Positions 1-8,534 of a stretch of 64,000 bases of DNA are shown here, piece by piece. Position numbers and translations under genes: made by a program. Position 1 is the stretch's first letter. Each line of letters begins with the position of its first letter. The stretch spans positions 310,001 through 374,000 of the forward strand of contig NZ_CP059154.1 of NCBI RefSeq assembly GCF_013456555.2, in the 5' to 3' direction. Origin of the DNA: Natrinema zhouii. GTDB lineage: Archaea; Halobacteriota; Halobacteria; Halobacteriales; Natrialbaceae. The notes beneath the pieces were generated by a model that had not been told where the DNA came from, made no database searches, and saw only the letters and a program-made list of their open reading frames with translations.

Positions 1-2
1 AC

Positions 3-536
3 ACGGGAAGCGACTACCGATCGAAGCACTGGACGCCGGCCGAATCCGAGCAGACGACCGACGTGACGGCCTGGCTCGAGGGCGACCGCGAGTTCGAACT
101 CGAGTCCTCCGAGGAAGTGTTCGCCGACATGCTCGAAGCGCTCGCAGGGGGAGAGTCGTTTACGACGAACGTCAACATGCCGAACGTCGGCCAGGTTTCT
201 GACCTCGAGGACGGAGCTGTCGTCGAGACGAACGCACTCGTTCGAGAGAACGAGATCAGACCGCTCGCCGCCGGCGGCTTCCCGCGACAGGTGCGCTCGC
301 TGATCACTACCCACGTCGATACGATCGAAACGATCGTCGAAGCCGCACGAACCGACGACGTCGACGAGGCGTTCGCCGGCTTCCTGCTCGACCCGCAGGT
401 CCGGACGCTCCAGACGGAGCGAGCGCGCGAACTCTTCGCGGAACTGGTCGCTGCGGAGGAACGGTATCTCACGGACTGGGACCTCGACGGATCGGCGGTA
501 CTCTCGGAATCGTCGGCGTACGATAGTAGCCACTGA
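3..536 (+). CDS. Glycoside hydrolase family 4 (alpha-glucosidase/alpha-galactosidase type), C-terminal part
   Basis: The reading frame is open to the left edge, so only the last 177 codons are present. The segment around positions 165-240 reads NMPNVGQVSDLEDGAVVE, which matches the conserved family 4 stretch (N-x-PN-x-G-x-I-x-x-L-P-x-x-A-V-V-E) found in NAD- and metal-dependent alpha-glucosidases and alpha-galactosidases. The helical tail (AFAGFLLDPQVRTLQTERAR and onward) is the usual C-terminus of these roughly 450-residue enzymes. Such enzymes hydrolyse glycosidic bonds by a redox-elimination mechanism in the cytoplasm. The catalytic N-terminal Rossmann half lies outside the window, so the substrate cannot be assigned. 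It converges with maeB. Confidence 0.8.
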   Translation, partial: TGSDYRSKHWTPAESEQTTDVTAWLEGDREFELESSEEVFADMLEALAGGESFTTNVNMPNVGQVSDLEDGAVVETNALVRENEIRPLAAGGFPRQVRSLITTHVDTIETIVEAARTDDVDEAFAGFLLDPQVRTLQTERARELFAELVAAEERYLTDWDLDGSAVLSESSAYDSSH

Positions 537-545
537 AACGATCAC

Positions 546-587
546 CCTGCGCGTCCACTGTTCCACGGCCGCGAGGTTCACGGTGTC
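546..587. repeat. Degenerate duplicate of the maeB 3' end
   Basis: Positions 546-587 align with 700-742 inside the end of maeB. Both start CCTGCGCGTC and both end in a block beginning ACGGCCGCGAGGTTCACG, followed by G or A and TGTC. Read on the minus strand the copy still resembles the end of MaeB (DTVNLAAV against DIVNLAAV). It looks like a relic of a short duplication of the maeB terminus in the convergent intergenic region. No function is proposed. Confidence 0.5.
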
Positions 588-691
588 GCACAAACCGGTT
601 TGCCGCGGGAGCGTTGCTCTCGCCGGTCCGTTACTACTCCGTTCATGAAGACGCCGAAAATCTGCCCGCACCCTGTAGTCGCTTGCGGAAG

Positions 692-2941
692 TTACTCTTC
701 CTGCGCGTCGACGGTCGCGACGGCCGCGAGGTTCACGATGTCCTTGACCTCGTCGCCTCGCTGCAGGACGTGGACCGGTTCGTCCATGCCGACGAGCATC
801 GGGCCGATTGCGTCCGCGCCGCCGAGTCGCTGGAGCAGCTTGTAGCCGATGTTGCCCGCCTCGAGGTTCGGGAAGACGAGCACGTTCGCCGGCTTCTCGA
901 GGTCGCTGAACTCGTAGGTCCCGGTCAGCATCTCCTCGACGACGGCGGTGTCGGCCTGCATCTCGCCGTCGACGGGGAAGTCGACGTCGGGGTCCTCGCG
1001 GAGGCGACGGGCCGCCTCGCGCGGTTTGCGGGTTCCCTCGTTGTCGACGCTGCCGAAGTCCGAGTACGAGAGCAGGGCTGCGCGGGGTTCGATGTCGAAC
1101 CGACGCGCGAGGTCGGCGGTGTGGCGGGTGACCTCCTCGAGGACGTCCTCGTCGGGGGCCTGATTGACCGTCGCGTCGGCGACGAAGACGACGCGGTTCT
1201 TGAACGTGAGCATGTAGACGCCCGCGGCGTAGTTCGCGTCGTCGGCCGTGCCGATCACCTGCAGCGGCGGCCGCAGCGCCGACGGGTAGTGGTTCGTCAG
1301 CCCCGTGAGCATCGCGTCGGCGTCGCCGCGATCGACCATGACGCTACCGAAGTAGTTGGTATCATCGCGGATCATCGACTCGGCCTCGCGGCGGGTGATC
1401 CCGCTTCGCTTTCGGCGCTCGTGGAGGTGGTCGGCGTACGCCCCGTACTCGCCGCTTTCGGGATCGACGACGTCCGGTTCGAACTCAAGGCCGAGAGCCG
1501 TGACCGTGGCCCGAATGTCGTCCTCGTCGCCGATCAGGACCGGCTTCGCGATGTTTCGTTCGACGATTTGCGACGCCGCGCGGACGATCGTCTCATCAGT
1601 CCCCTCGGCCAGCGCGATCCGCTTCGGATCGGATTTCGCCTTGTTGATCACGACCCGCATCATCTCCCGGGACTTGCCCAGGCGCGCCTCGAGCGCTTCG
1701 ACGTACTCGTCGACGTCGAGGTCGGCGCGGGCCGCGCCCGACTCGATCGCTGCCCGCGCGACTGCGGGAGCGACTTCGAAGAGGACGCGCGCGTCCAGCG
1801 GCTTCGGAATGATGTAGTCCGGCCCGAACTGCAGCGGCTGGTCGCCGTACGCCTTCACCACCGAGTCCGGGACGTCCTGTTTGGCCAGCTCGGCCAGCGC
1901 CGACGCCGCCGCGACCTTCATCTCCTCGTTGATCTCGGTCGCGCGGACGTCCAGCGCGCCGCGGAAGATGAAGGGGAACCCGAGCACATTGTTGACCTGA
2001 TTGGGGTAGTCCGAGCGACCGGTGGCCATAATGACGGTATCGTCGCGGGCCGATTTGGCGTCCTCGTAGTCGATCTCCGGATCGGGGTTGGCCATCGCGA
2101 AGATGATCGGATCGTCTGCCATCGATCGGACCATCTCCTGGCTGACGATGCCGCCGGTCGAGAGGCCGACGAAGGCGTCCGCGCCGGCCATGGCGTCCGC
2201 GAGGGCTCCCTCGGGGCGATCCTGCGCGAACTCTCGGTTGTACTCGTTCAGGTCGCCGGATTCCGCCCGCCCCGTGGTCAGAATCCCGTCGATATCGCAC
2301 ATCGTAATGTTCTCCCGTTTGACGCCCAGCGAGACGTAGAACTTGGCCGTCGCGACCGCGGCCGCACCCGCGCCCGCGAACGTGACCTTGAGCGATTCGA
2401 GGTCCTTGCCGGAGATCTCGACGGCGTTGAGCAGCGCGGCACCGCTAATGATCGCGGTGCCGTGCTGGTCGTCGTGGAAGACGGGGATCGACAGGCGCTC
2501 GCGGAGGCGTTCCTCGATTTCGAAGCAGTGTGGAGCCGCGATGTCCTCGAGATTGATCCCGCCGAAGGTCGGCTCCATCGCCGCGACTGATTCGACGAAC
2601 GCGTCCGGATCGTCGAGATCGAGTTCGATGTCGAAGACGTCGATATCGGCGAAGCGCTTGAACAGGACACCCTTCCCTTCCATAACCGGCTTTGAGGCCT
2701 GTGCGCCGATGTCGCCGAGTCCGAGCACGGCCGAGCCGTTCGAGACGACGCCGACGAGGTTGCCCTTCGTCGTGTACTGGTAGGCGTCGTCCGCGTCCGC
2801 GGCGATCTCTCGACACGGCGCGGCGACGCCCGGCGAGTACGCCAGCGAGAGGTCACGTTGCGTGTTCGTCGGTTTCGTCGTCGAAATCTCTATCTTCCCC
2901 GGTGGATCGGCACGGTGGTACTCGAGCGCGTCTTCGTCCAT
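692..2941 (-). CDS. maeB: NADP-dependent malic enzyme fused to a phosphotransacetylase-like domain (MaeB type)
   Basis: A 749-residue protein with the two-domain MaeB layout and the usual family length of about 750. Residues about 10-420 are the malic enzyme, with [15 protein letters not shown] near the N-terminus, the metal-site helix [20 protein letters not shown], and the nucleotide loop GAGAAAVA. Residues about 430-749 are a PTA_PTB phosphotransacetylase-like domain ([15 protein letters not shown], then [17 protein letters not shown]). It should decarboxylate malate to pyruvate with NADP in the cytoplasm, while the PTA-like half is regulatory in bacterial homologues. The start chosen is the ATG opening MDEDALEYH. 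The upstream extension in the same frame is basic, unlike the rest, and is probably non-coding. Confidence 0.95.
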   Translation of the reverse strand: MDEDALEYHRADPPGKIEISTTKPTNTQRDLSLAYSPGVAAPCREIAADADDAYQYTTKGNLVGVVSNGSAVLGLGDIGAQASKPVMEGKGVLFKRFADIDVFDIELDLDDPDAFVESVAAMEPTFGGINLEDIAAPHCFEIEERLRERLSIPVFHDDQHGTAIISGAALLNAVEISGKDLESLKVTFAGAGAAAVATAKFYVSLGVKRENITMCDIDGILTTGRAESGDLNEYNREFAQDRPEGALADAMAGADAFVGLSTGGIVSQEMVRSMADDPIIFAMANPDPEIDYEDAKSARDDTVIMATGRSDYPNQVNNVLGFPFIFRGALDVRATEINEEMKVAAASALAELAKQDVPDSVVKAYGDQPLQFGPDYIIPKPLDARVLFEVAPAVARAAIESGAARADLDVDEYVEALEARLGKSREMMRVVINKAKSDPKRIALAEGTDETIVRAASQIVERNIAKPVLIGDEDDIRATVTALGLEFEPDVVDPESGEYGAYADHLHERRKRSGITRREAESMIRDDTNYFGSVMVDRGDADAMLTGLTNHYPSALRPPLQVIGTADDANYAAGVYMLTFKNRVVFVADATVNQAPDEDVLEEVTRHTADLARRFDIEPRAALLSYSDFGSVDNEGTRKPREAARRLREDPDVDFPVDGEMQADTAVVEEMLTGTYEFSDLEKPANVLVFPNLEAGNIGYKLLQRLGGADAIGPMLVGMDEPVHVLQRGDEVKDIVNLAAVATVDAQEE

Positions 2942-3039
2942 TGTTGTAGTCGTGTGTCGCCAGCGGACCGACAAAAGTGTACGCTTCTGATCGACCGGTT
3001 TGGGCCGGCAGAGCTCCGATCTATGCCGAAAATACGTTA

Positions 3040-3168
3040 TCAATCCGCGGCATGACGCGGAACGTGACCGCAGTCCGCACACTGCCACGAACGCCGTTCG
3101 AACGAGAGCGAGCCCTCGCAATCGGGACATCGATACGTCTGTACCACTAGCTCTTCGGGAGCTGTCAT
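3040..3168 (-). CDS. Small CPxCG-type zinc-finger protein (42 aa)
   Basis: A 42-residue acidic protein with two knuckles, CPDC and CADCG, about 15 residues apart. This is a single zinc ribbon like the many very small zinc-finger proteins of haloarchaea. On the minus strand a GGGGGTG tract sits directly upstream of the ATG at 3168 and acts as a plausible ribosome binding site, which decides this start over an alternative ATG at 3192 that would add eight residues. It lies upstream of maeB on the same strand, about 100 bp away. Its role is unknown; related proteins are thought to mediate protein or nucleic-acid contacts. Confidence 0.65.
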   Translation of the reverse strand: MTAPEELVVQTYRCPDCEGSLSFERRSWQCADCGHVPRHAAD

Positions 3169-3192
3169 AGCACCCCCTTTGGGGAGGGCCAT

Positions 3193-4168
3193 GTTAAACT
3201 TACTCCCCGTCTGCCCGCGACGGACGTGAAACGAGATCGCCACGACGACGAACGGTGATTGGCGTTCGATCTCGCACGAAACGTCTGCCATCGCTCGCCG
3301 ACTGGGAGCCGTCGTGGGTCAGCCGGTCGAATCGAGGCGACTGGCTCGAGCCGACCGGGTCGCGAACCGTTCGGTAATGGGAAACAAACGTTTTGGTCTC
3401 GCCGGTTTCACTGGCGAGCCAGTCGGCGGGGGCGGACACTGTCTGTCGGGAGCAGGTGTCCGACTCGCGGTGGTCGAACCGGTGACCTGCGACGCAGTCT
3501 TCGCCGCCACCCTGCTCGTTGAGAGGCCGGTCGCCGCTCGACGCCGAGAACTGGGCAATCGGATTGGAAGCCGAACGAATGCGACAACCCGTTCGGACAC
3601 CGTGAACGCACCGTTCGTCAAGGCCAGCAGCAGATCGGACTCAGCATACAACCGTGCAAACGGAACTATTGCGTTCGAACGGTAAAAACGGCGGTTCGTC
3701 CGCCAACCGTCATAGAACCGTCTCGAAATAGAACCGCAACCGAACAAGCAAAATTACACCCCTATCCCTGTAATCTCAGGGAGCCAGCAAACCGCAGGGT
3801 GGCGAATAGGTTGTCACCGAATGACACGACCTCTGCTTCTCTCTCACGGGACTCATTTGACCGTTCCGACGAATCAGACTACAGTTGAGAAGTCAGCGCA
3901 CACATACTGAGAGTACAATACGTGACAGTACTCCTCCTCTGTCGGACCGCTTCAATCCTGTCGCAACCGCACTCACACGTTTCATCGAAGCTCTCCAGCG
4001 TATAGTCATGTACGTGTGTTGTAAATAATCGGTCTCCGCTATGAAGGGTGTCTTATAGCAGCATAATTCGAACTGGTTTCGATGGAGAGATGCTACTTGA
4101 GTACGTCTGTGGCCGGTTGCGGTGCGGTAACCGCAACATTTGTACGATAGGCGTCAGTGAGTACCGGT
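3193..4168. other. Long intergenic region without a convincing gene
   Basis: About 975 bp. Open frames here are overlapping, basic and lack recognisable motifs, so I call none of them. The right half (3750-4080) is noticeably less GC-rich than the flanks, suggesting decayed or accessory sequence. No tRNA, IS terminal repeat or repeat array is apparent. The last part must contain the promoter of the rdfA-like gene. Confidence 0.5.
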
Positions 4169-4804
4169 ATGACAGACGACTCGAGCGGCGGTCGTCGAAC
4201 CAAGATCGAGCGGGTGATGGACGAGTACGACCTCGAGTCGTGGGGCGATCGCCTCGAGGCCGAGTGGATCGGCGACGGGACGGACCGAACGAGTCTCCGC
4301 GATCTCGCGACCGAGTTCAACAAGGCCGTCCTTCGAGCGGCCATCCGTGATGCGGGCGGATCGGTGCTCGATTCCGATATCGAAACCCTCTATCGAACGC
4401 TGACGGACGACGACGTATCGCGCTCCGACGCGGTCAGAAAGCGACGCGAACTGGAACGATCGGGAATCGACATCGACGACGTCCGCTCCGATTTCGTCAC
4501 TCACCAGACGATCTATACGTATCTCACGAACGTCCGCGATGCGTCCCTCCCCGAAGAGGACACCGAAGACCGACTCGAGCGGAAGAAAGAGACCGTCCAG
4601 CGACTCGCCGGTCGAACGCAAGTCGTCACCGAATCCACGCTCGAGGAACTGGGGAACGCAGGGGAAATTACGGATCGAGAGTACGACGTGTTCGTCGATG
4701 TCCGCACCATCTGTGGGAACTGCGGAACCGACTATTCCGTCGCCGAGTTACTCGACCAGGGTGGCTGTGATTGTGACGTCACAGAGGGCGACAGTCGCCG
4801 CTAA
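4169..4804 (+). CDS. rdfA: RdfA-like protein (rod-determining factor A family)
   Basis: A 211-residue acidic protein. The N-terminal half is helical with an HTH-like character (KIERVMDEYDLESWGDRLEA, then SLRDLATEFNKAVLRAAI). The C-terminus has a cysteine cluster, CGNCG followed by CDCD, likely a zinc-binding knuckle. Sequence style and the position directly before an archaeal SMC-like gene match the haloarchaeal RdfA family. Haloferax RdfA is required for rod-shaped cells, and homologues commonly precede sph-type genes. Start: ATG at 4169; a GTG at 4157 in frame would add four residues. The assignment rests on recollection of the family and on context, not on a search. Confidence 0.72.
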   Translation: MTDDSSGGRRTKIERVMDEYDLESWGDRLEAEWIGDGTDRTSLRDLATEFNKAVLRAAIRDAGGSVLDSDIETLYRTLTDDDVSRSDAVRKRRELERSGIDIDDVRSDFVTHQTIYTYLTNVRDASLPEEDTEDRLERKKETVQRLAGRTQVVTESTLEELGNAGEITDREYDVFVDVRTICGNCGTDYSVAELLDQGGCDCDVTEGDSRR

Positions 4805-4910
4805 ACGTCGCTGCACGTCCGATCGTACGGCGACTGTGCGATCGGTGTGTCCGTCGTTTCAACTGAGGTTGTACGAAAGTGTCACGTCAAAAACCGGCCG
4901 TTACCGCATA

Positions 4911-4920
4911 GCATTTATAG
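4911..4920 (+). promoter_or_regulatory. TATA-like box for the SMC-like gene
   Basis: GCATTTATAG lies with its centre about 27 nt before the ATG at 4943. That spacing puts the transcription start at or next to the start codon, as expected for the leaderless transcripts common in haloarchaea. It supports the ATG at 4943 rather than the upstream GTG at 4847 as the true start. Confidence 0.5.
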
Positions 4921-4942
4921 CCATCGGCGTGAAACAACAATT

Positions 4943-6895
4943 ATGTCATCTCCAGAGTCAGTTATTTCGTCGATCAGCGTTCTCGCGGAGAATATCGGCG
5001 GTATCGATCGCACCGAGGTAACGCTCGAACCCGGCGTAAACGTCCTGACCGGCCGGAACGCGACGAACCGAACCTCGTTCCTCCAGTCGATCATGGCGGC
5101 ACTGGGCAGTCGGCACTCCTCGCTGAAAGGCGATGCGGACGCCGGACGCGCCGAACTGGAATTCGACGGGAATCAATACGACCGATACCTCGAGCGACGC
5201 AACGGCGAAGTGGTCTTCGACGGCGATCCCTATCTCGACGATCCGGAACTCGCGGATCTCTTCGCCTTCCTGCTCGAGTCCAACGAGGCGCGTCAGGCCG
5301 TGCGACGCGGTGACGACCTCCGCGAACTCATCATGCGTCCGATCGATACGGACGAGATCGAAGCCGAAATCTCCACTCTCGAGGCCGAAAAACGCGACCT
5401 CGACGATCGTCTCGAGCGGCTCTCGCAGCTCGATTCTGAACTCCCCGGGCTCGAGGCGAAGAAACGAGAACTCGAAGCCGAGATCGAATCGATGACCGAG
5501 CAAATCGCCGACCTCGAAGCCAACCTCGAGGCGTTCGATCTCGACGTCGAGGCGAGTCGCGACCGGAAAGAAGAGATCGAGTCGGCGTTTGCGGATCTCC
5601 AGGCGGCGCGGACCGAACTCGAGTCCATCGAGTACGATCTCGAAACGGAACGGGAGAGCTACGCCGAACTCGAGCGGGAACGCGACGAACTAGTGGCAGA
5701 ACTCGAGGCATTCGACGACGATCACGAGTCGCCAGATCGGCTCGAAGGGCGAATCCAGGAGCTTCGCGCCCGGAAGCGGTCGCTCGATTCGACCGTGAGC
5801 GAACTCCAGAGCGTGATCCGATTCAACGAGGAACGGCTCGATGGCGACGGGTTCGAGCTGGATCTCGAGGACCCGGTCGAGTCGGCGGACGATGGCGACG
5901 GCGACATCACCGAACAGCTGCTCGCGGACGACGACGTCGTCTGCTGGACGTGTGGCTCGCAGGTCGGCCGCGACCGGATCGAATCGACGCTCGAGCGATT
6001 GCGATCGCTCCGTCAGGACCAGCTCGACGAACGGAGCGAGCTGCAAGCACAGATCGACGACCTCTCCTCGCGTCGGAAGGAGCTTCGCGAGCGAACGCAG
6101 CGACGCGGTGAGATCGAAACGCGACTGTCGGCGATCGACGATCAACTCGAGCGCCGAGAAGAGCGTATCGAGGAACTCGAGGCCGAACTCGCGGACCAAC
6201 AGGACCGGATCGACGACCTCGAGTCAGAGGCCGAAACGTTCGAGAACGCGGAGTACGGCGAGGTTATCGAGACCCACCGCGAACTGAACCGGCTCGAACT
6301 CGAACGGGAGAATCTCGAGGACGAACGCGACGACGTCCAAGCCCGAATCGAGGAGATCGAGGGGACGATCGAGGAGCGCAGCGAACTCGAAGAGCGCCGC
6401 GAGCGCGTCGAAGACGAACTGACGGATCTCAGGACTCGCGTCGACCGGATCGAAGAAAACGCCGTCGACGCGTTCAACGAGCACATGCAGTCGATTCTGT
6501 CGCTTCTCGAATACAGGAATATCGATCGCATCTGGATCGACCGTCGTGAGAAAACGGTCCGGGAGGGCCGGCGGAAGGTCACGCGGACCGCGTTCGACCT
6601 GCACATCGTCCGCTCGACCGCCGACGGAACGACGTACGAGGACACCATCGATCACCTCTCGGAGAGCGAGCGCGAGGTCACCGGACTCGTCTTTGCACTC
6701 GCGGGCTATCTGGTTCACGACGTCTACGAAATCGTTCCGTTCATGCTGCTGGATTCGCTCGAGGCGATCGACTCGAACCGGATCGCCGACCTCGTCGAAT
6801 ACTTCGAGGATCACGTCGACTGTCTCGTCGTCGCCTTGCTCCGCGAGGACGCCGAAGCACTCTCGGACGAGTACGCGTACGTTCAGGAGATATAG
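4943..6895 (+). CDS. Archaea-specific SMC/Rad50-like protein (Sph type) with zinc hook
   Basis: A 650-residue protein with an SMC/Rad50 layout. An N-terminal P-loop segment (GRNATNRTS, residues 37-45) is followed by a long glutamate-rich coiled coil (about 130-320), a hinge with a CWTCG zinc-hook knuckle, a second coiled coil (about 340-520), and a C-terminal ATPase half. That half holds the signature-like LSESEREVTGL and a Walker B region, FMLLDSLEAID. Both nucleotide motifs are unusual: the Walker A lacks the canonical Gly-Lys pair (Asn-Arg instead) and the Walker B has Ser where the catalytic Glu normally sits. It follows rdfA by 138 bp with its own TATA box. Probable role in chromosome organisation or cell-shape control. 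Confidence 0.8.
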   Translation: MSSPESVISSISVLAENIGGIDRTEVTLEPGVNVLTGRNATNRTSFLQSIMAALGSRHSSLKGDADAGRAELEFDGNQYDRYLERRNGEVVFDGDPYLDDPELADLFAFLLESNEARQAVRRGDDLRELIMRPIDTDEIEAEISTLEAEKRDLDDRLERLSQLDSELPGLEAKKRELEAEIESMTEQIADLEANLEAFDLDVEASRDRKEEIESAFADLQAARTELESIEYDLETERESYAELERERDELVAELEAFDDDHESPDRLEGRIQELRARKRSLDSTVSELQSVIRFNEERLDGDGFELDLEDPVESADDGDGDITEQLLADDDVVCWTCGSQVGRDRIESTLERLRSLRQDQLDERSELQAQIDDLSSRRKELRERTQRRGEIETRLSAIDDQLERREERIEELEAELADQQDRIDDLESEAETFENAEYGEVIETHRELNRLELERENLEDERDDVQARIEEIEGTIEERSELEERRERVEDELTDLRTRVDRIEENAVDAFNEHMQSILSLLEYRNIDRIWIDRREKTVREGRRKVTRTAFDLHIVRSTADGTTYEDTIDHLSESEREVTGLVFALAGYLVHDVYEIVPFMLLDSLEAIDSNRIADLVEYFEDHVDCLVVALLREDAEALSDEYAYVQEI

Positions 6896-7243
6896 ACCGC
6901 TGTGCACGGTGGAGGCAGAATGTCTGTCTCAATCCGTCCAATACATTCTGAGATGCAGATAATATCCTGTTCACATCATCTCTGTTATAGTACTTCGAGC
7001 GGAACGATTCCGGAGAAACTCCTTCGGATCGTCTGATCGAAACCGTCAGTATGGAATCGCTCGCAGGTGGAATTAATCCGTCGACGGTATGCTCTCGATG
7101 AACTGAGTGAGCTCTATGGTTTCTTCACCTTCTGTCTAGTTAGAGAGGCCGAGCCCACGACAGTACTGTAGCGAAGAATGTTCGTACAACGGAGACAGAT
7201 AGTCTACGTATCACTGTCATTGTGCAGAGATGTGGTTGATGAA
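6896..7243. other. Intergenic region left of the IS6 element
   Basis: About 350 bp of mixed composition between the SMC-like gene and the left end of the IS element. One frame around 7062-7175 reads as a short open stretch (VELIRRRYALDELSELYGFF) without a start, motif or clear codon bias. It may be a remnant of an older gene. I see no RNA gene. Confidence 0.35.
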
Positions 7244-7250
7244 GCACTGG

Positions 7251-7993
7251 CTAGTTCAGCACCTCCTCAGCCGGCATTCGTCCATTGAGCGCTTGATTCG
7301 GTCGATCGTGGTTATAATGGTGTCTGAAACGTTTCAGCCAGCGGCGTGCGCTGGCTGGACTGCCCCGCCAGGACGAGTGAAAGCGGTCGATCCTCATTGA
7401 GACAGTCTGAAACCACTTTTCGACGTGGTTTCGATCGCTGTAGTTGAGCTGACCGCTCAATTCATGACGAGCGAGGGCAGTCAGATAGCCGCCAGCATCT
7501 ACGAGAAACTCTGTCTCGACAATATCGTGTTTCTCGATGAGTCGGTGCAGGAACGCCGCCGCGGGGTCAGTCTCGCGGCGGCTGAACACGTCGATTTCGA
7601 GTAGTAGCTTTGATTCTGTGTCGATCGCGGCGTACAACCACTTCTTTTCGCCGTCTACCTCGATCTGTTTCTCGTCGACCGCGACCCGCGACGGTTGCGC
7701 CGTCCTCAGAACGCGAAGCGTTCTGATGGGCCGCACGAGAGCTTTGCTCTCGTGGACGTCGGCGGGTCGCTCTGGGCCTCCGACAGTTTGTGCGTCCAGT
7801 TCCAAATTGCGCCGTGCGAACGGTCAATACCAAGTAATTCGAGCACTGCGACGACCTCCCGAACTGACAACCCTATCGAATGCAATCGCACCCCGAACAC
7901 CCTGACGGGCGTCGGGGTGCGCTCGTTCTCCCAAACCTCATCACAGTCTACGTCTAAGGTCTCTCTGAGCAGGTTGGCGAACTGCATGGACAC
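7251..7993 (-). pseudogene. IS6-family transposase, frameshifted by a 56-bp insertion
   Basis: The N-terminal part (starting MSMQFANLL) carries the helix-turn-helix region and runs to HKLSEAQSDPPT. After the inserted segment (7701-7756) the frame changes and the protein resumes with AQPSRVAVDEKQIEV through to AEEVLN. Removing exactly 56 bp restores a 228-residue transposase with the IS6 catalytic triad visible as Asp in VAVDEK, Asp in FLVDAGGY and Glu in NHVEKWF. The gene is therefore inactive in its present form unless supplied in trans or read by frameshifting. Confidence 0.88.
7705..7756. repeat. 52-bp double-hairpin insertion flanked by a 4-bp direct repeat
   Basis: Two perfect palindromes lie side by side. 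TCAGAACGC-GAA-GCGTTCTGA occupies 7706-7726 and CACGAGAGC-TTT-GCTCTCGTG occupies 7734-7754, each with 9-bp arms and a 3-nt loop, separated by 7 nt. The block is bounded by CGTC at 7701-7704 and CGTC at 7757-7760. Deleting the block plus one CGTC restores the transposase frame exactly, so this is a true insertion with a 4-bp duplication. It encodes nothing; it may be a miniature mobile element or REP-like palindrome. Confidence 0.8.
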
Positions 7994-8063
7994 TTCTCGC
8001 CACCACCTGCTCGTTCGTCAAACTCTCATCTAGACAGTGCCAAATATGTCATGTATTTATTAT

Positions 8064-8417
8064 CTAGTTCAAGGTGGTCGCATGTGCCCAACCGGTCGGC
8101 CCATCGTCGAACTCAACCTTCACCCAAGTCTCGTACTGCGTAGTCCAGGTCTCGACAACAGTCCCTACCATATTTCGGTGTACTCGTTCATCGACATGAT
8201 CCCAGTTATCGGCGGGAGGATTCTTGAACAACCTCATAGTGGATCCACAGTCCAGACACGGCCATGCTGCCACGGTTTCACCAGTCTGATAATCTGTTTG
8301 GTCTGGAGAAGCGGAAGCGTTTCCGGAAATACCTGCGATACCAGCAACACTAGCTAATCCGACACTAGCCTTTCGAAGAACATTTCGCCGATCTACATCC
8401 GAATCATCATCGGCCAT
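8064..8417 (-). CDS. Small Tat-exported protein with SH3-like C-terminus
   Basis: A 117-residue protein. The N-terminus has a twin-arginine motif (RRNVLRK) followed by a hydrophobic stretch and an Ala-rich cleavage region (GNASASPD), so it should be exported folded through the Tat pathway. The mature part has a CLDCG pair and ends in VKVEFDDGPTGWAHATTLN, resembling the last strands of bacterial SH3-type domains (GW-x-x-x-x-x-L). The start is the ATG at 8417. The gene sits between an intact-ended IS6 element and a decayed one, so it may be passenger DNA. Function unknown. Confidence 0.65.
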   Translation of the reverse strand: MADDDSDVDRRNVLRKASVGLASVAGIAGISGNASASPDQTDYQTGETVAAWPCLDCGSTMRLFKNPPADNWDHVDERVHRNMVGTVVETWTTQYETWVKVEFDDGPTGWAHATTLN

Positions 8418-8534
8418 TGCGATTGGATATTATTAGCGGCCTTATTTATATTTTATTGTTAATCAATAACGTACTATTATTAACCAATACCGAGATTTTT
8501 GATTAAGACTTAGATATGACCGAAATCTACACGC

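Larger units (their letters stand above)
7244..8040 (-). mobile_element. IS6-family insertion sequence (ISH-type), interrupted
   Basis: The ends are imperfect 16-bp inverted repeats: GCACTGGCTAGTTCAG at 7244-7259 and, read inward from the right, GCACTGTCTAGATGAG at 8025-8040 (13 of 16 identical). The element encodes a single IS6-type DDE transposase on the minus strand. Total length is 797 bp, or 741 bp once the 56 bp added by a later insertion is removed, which fits haloarchaeal IS6 elements. No matching 8-bp target duplication is visible in the immediate flanks, so the element may be old or rearranged. Confidence 0.85.

Noticed and set aside
614..2590. A long plus-strand open frame opposite maeB
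   Set aside because: It lacks any family motif and is explained by the GC-rich codon structure of maeB on the other strand. The malic enzyme reading has clear catalytic motifs.
3319..3747. Open frames in the 3.2-4.1 kb gap
   Set aside because: They are Arg/Ser-rich, overlapping and without motifs or proper starts; composition is unlike haloarchaeal proteins.
7236..8048. 8-bp target duplication around the IS6 element
   Set aside because: The flanking octamers TTGATGAA and CAAATATG do not match, so no duplication can be claimed.
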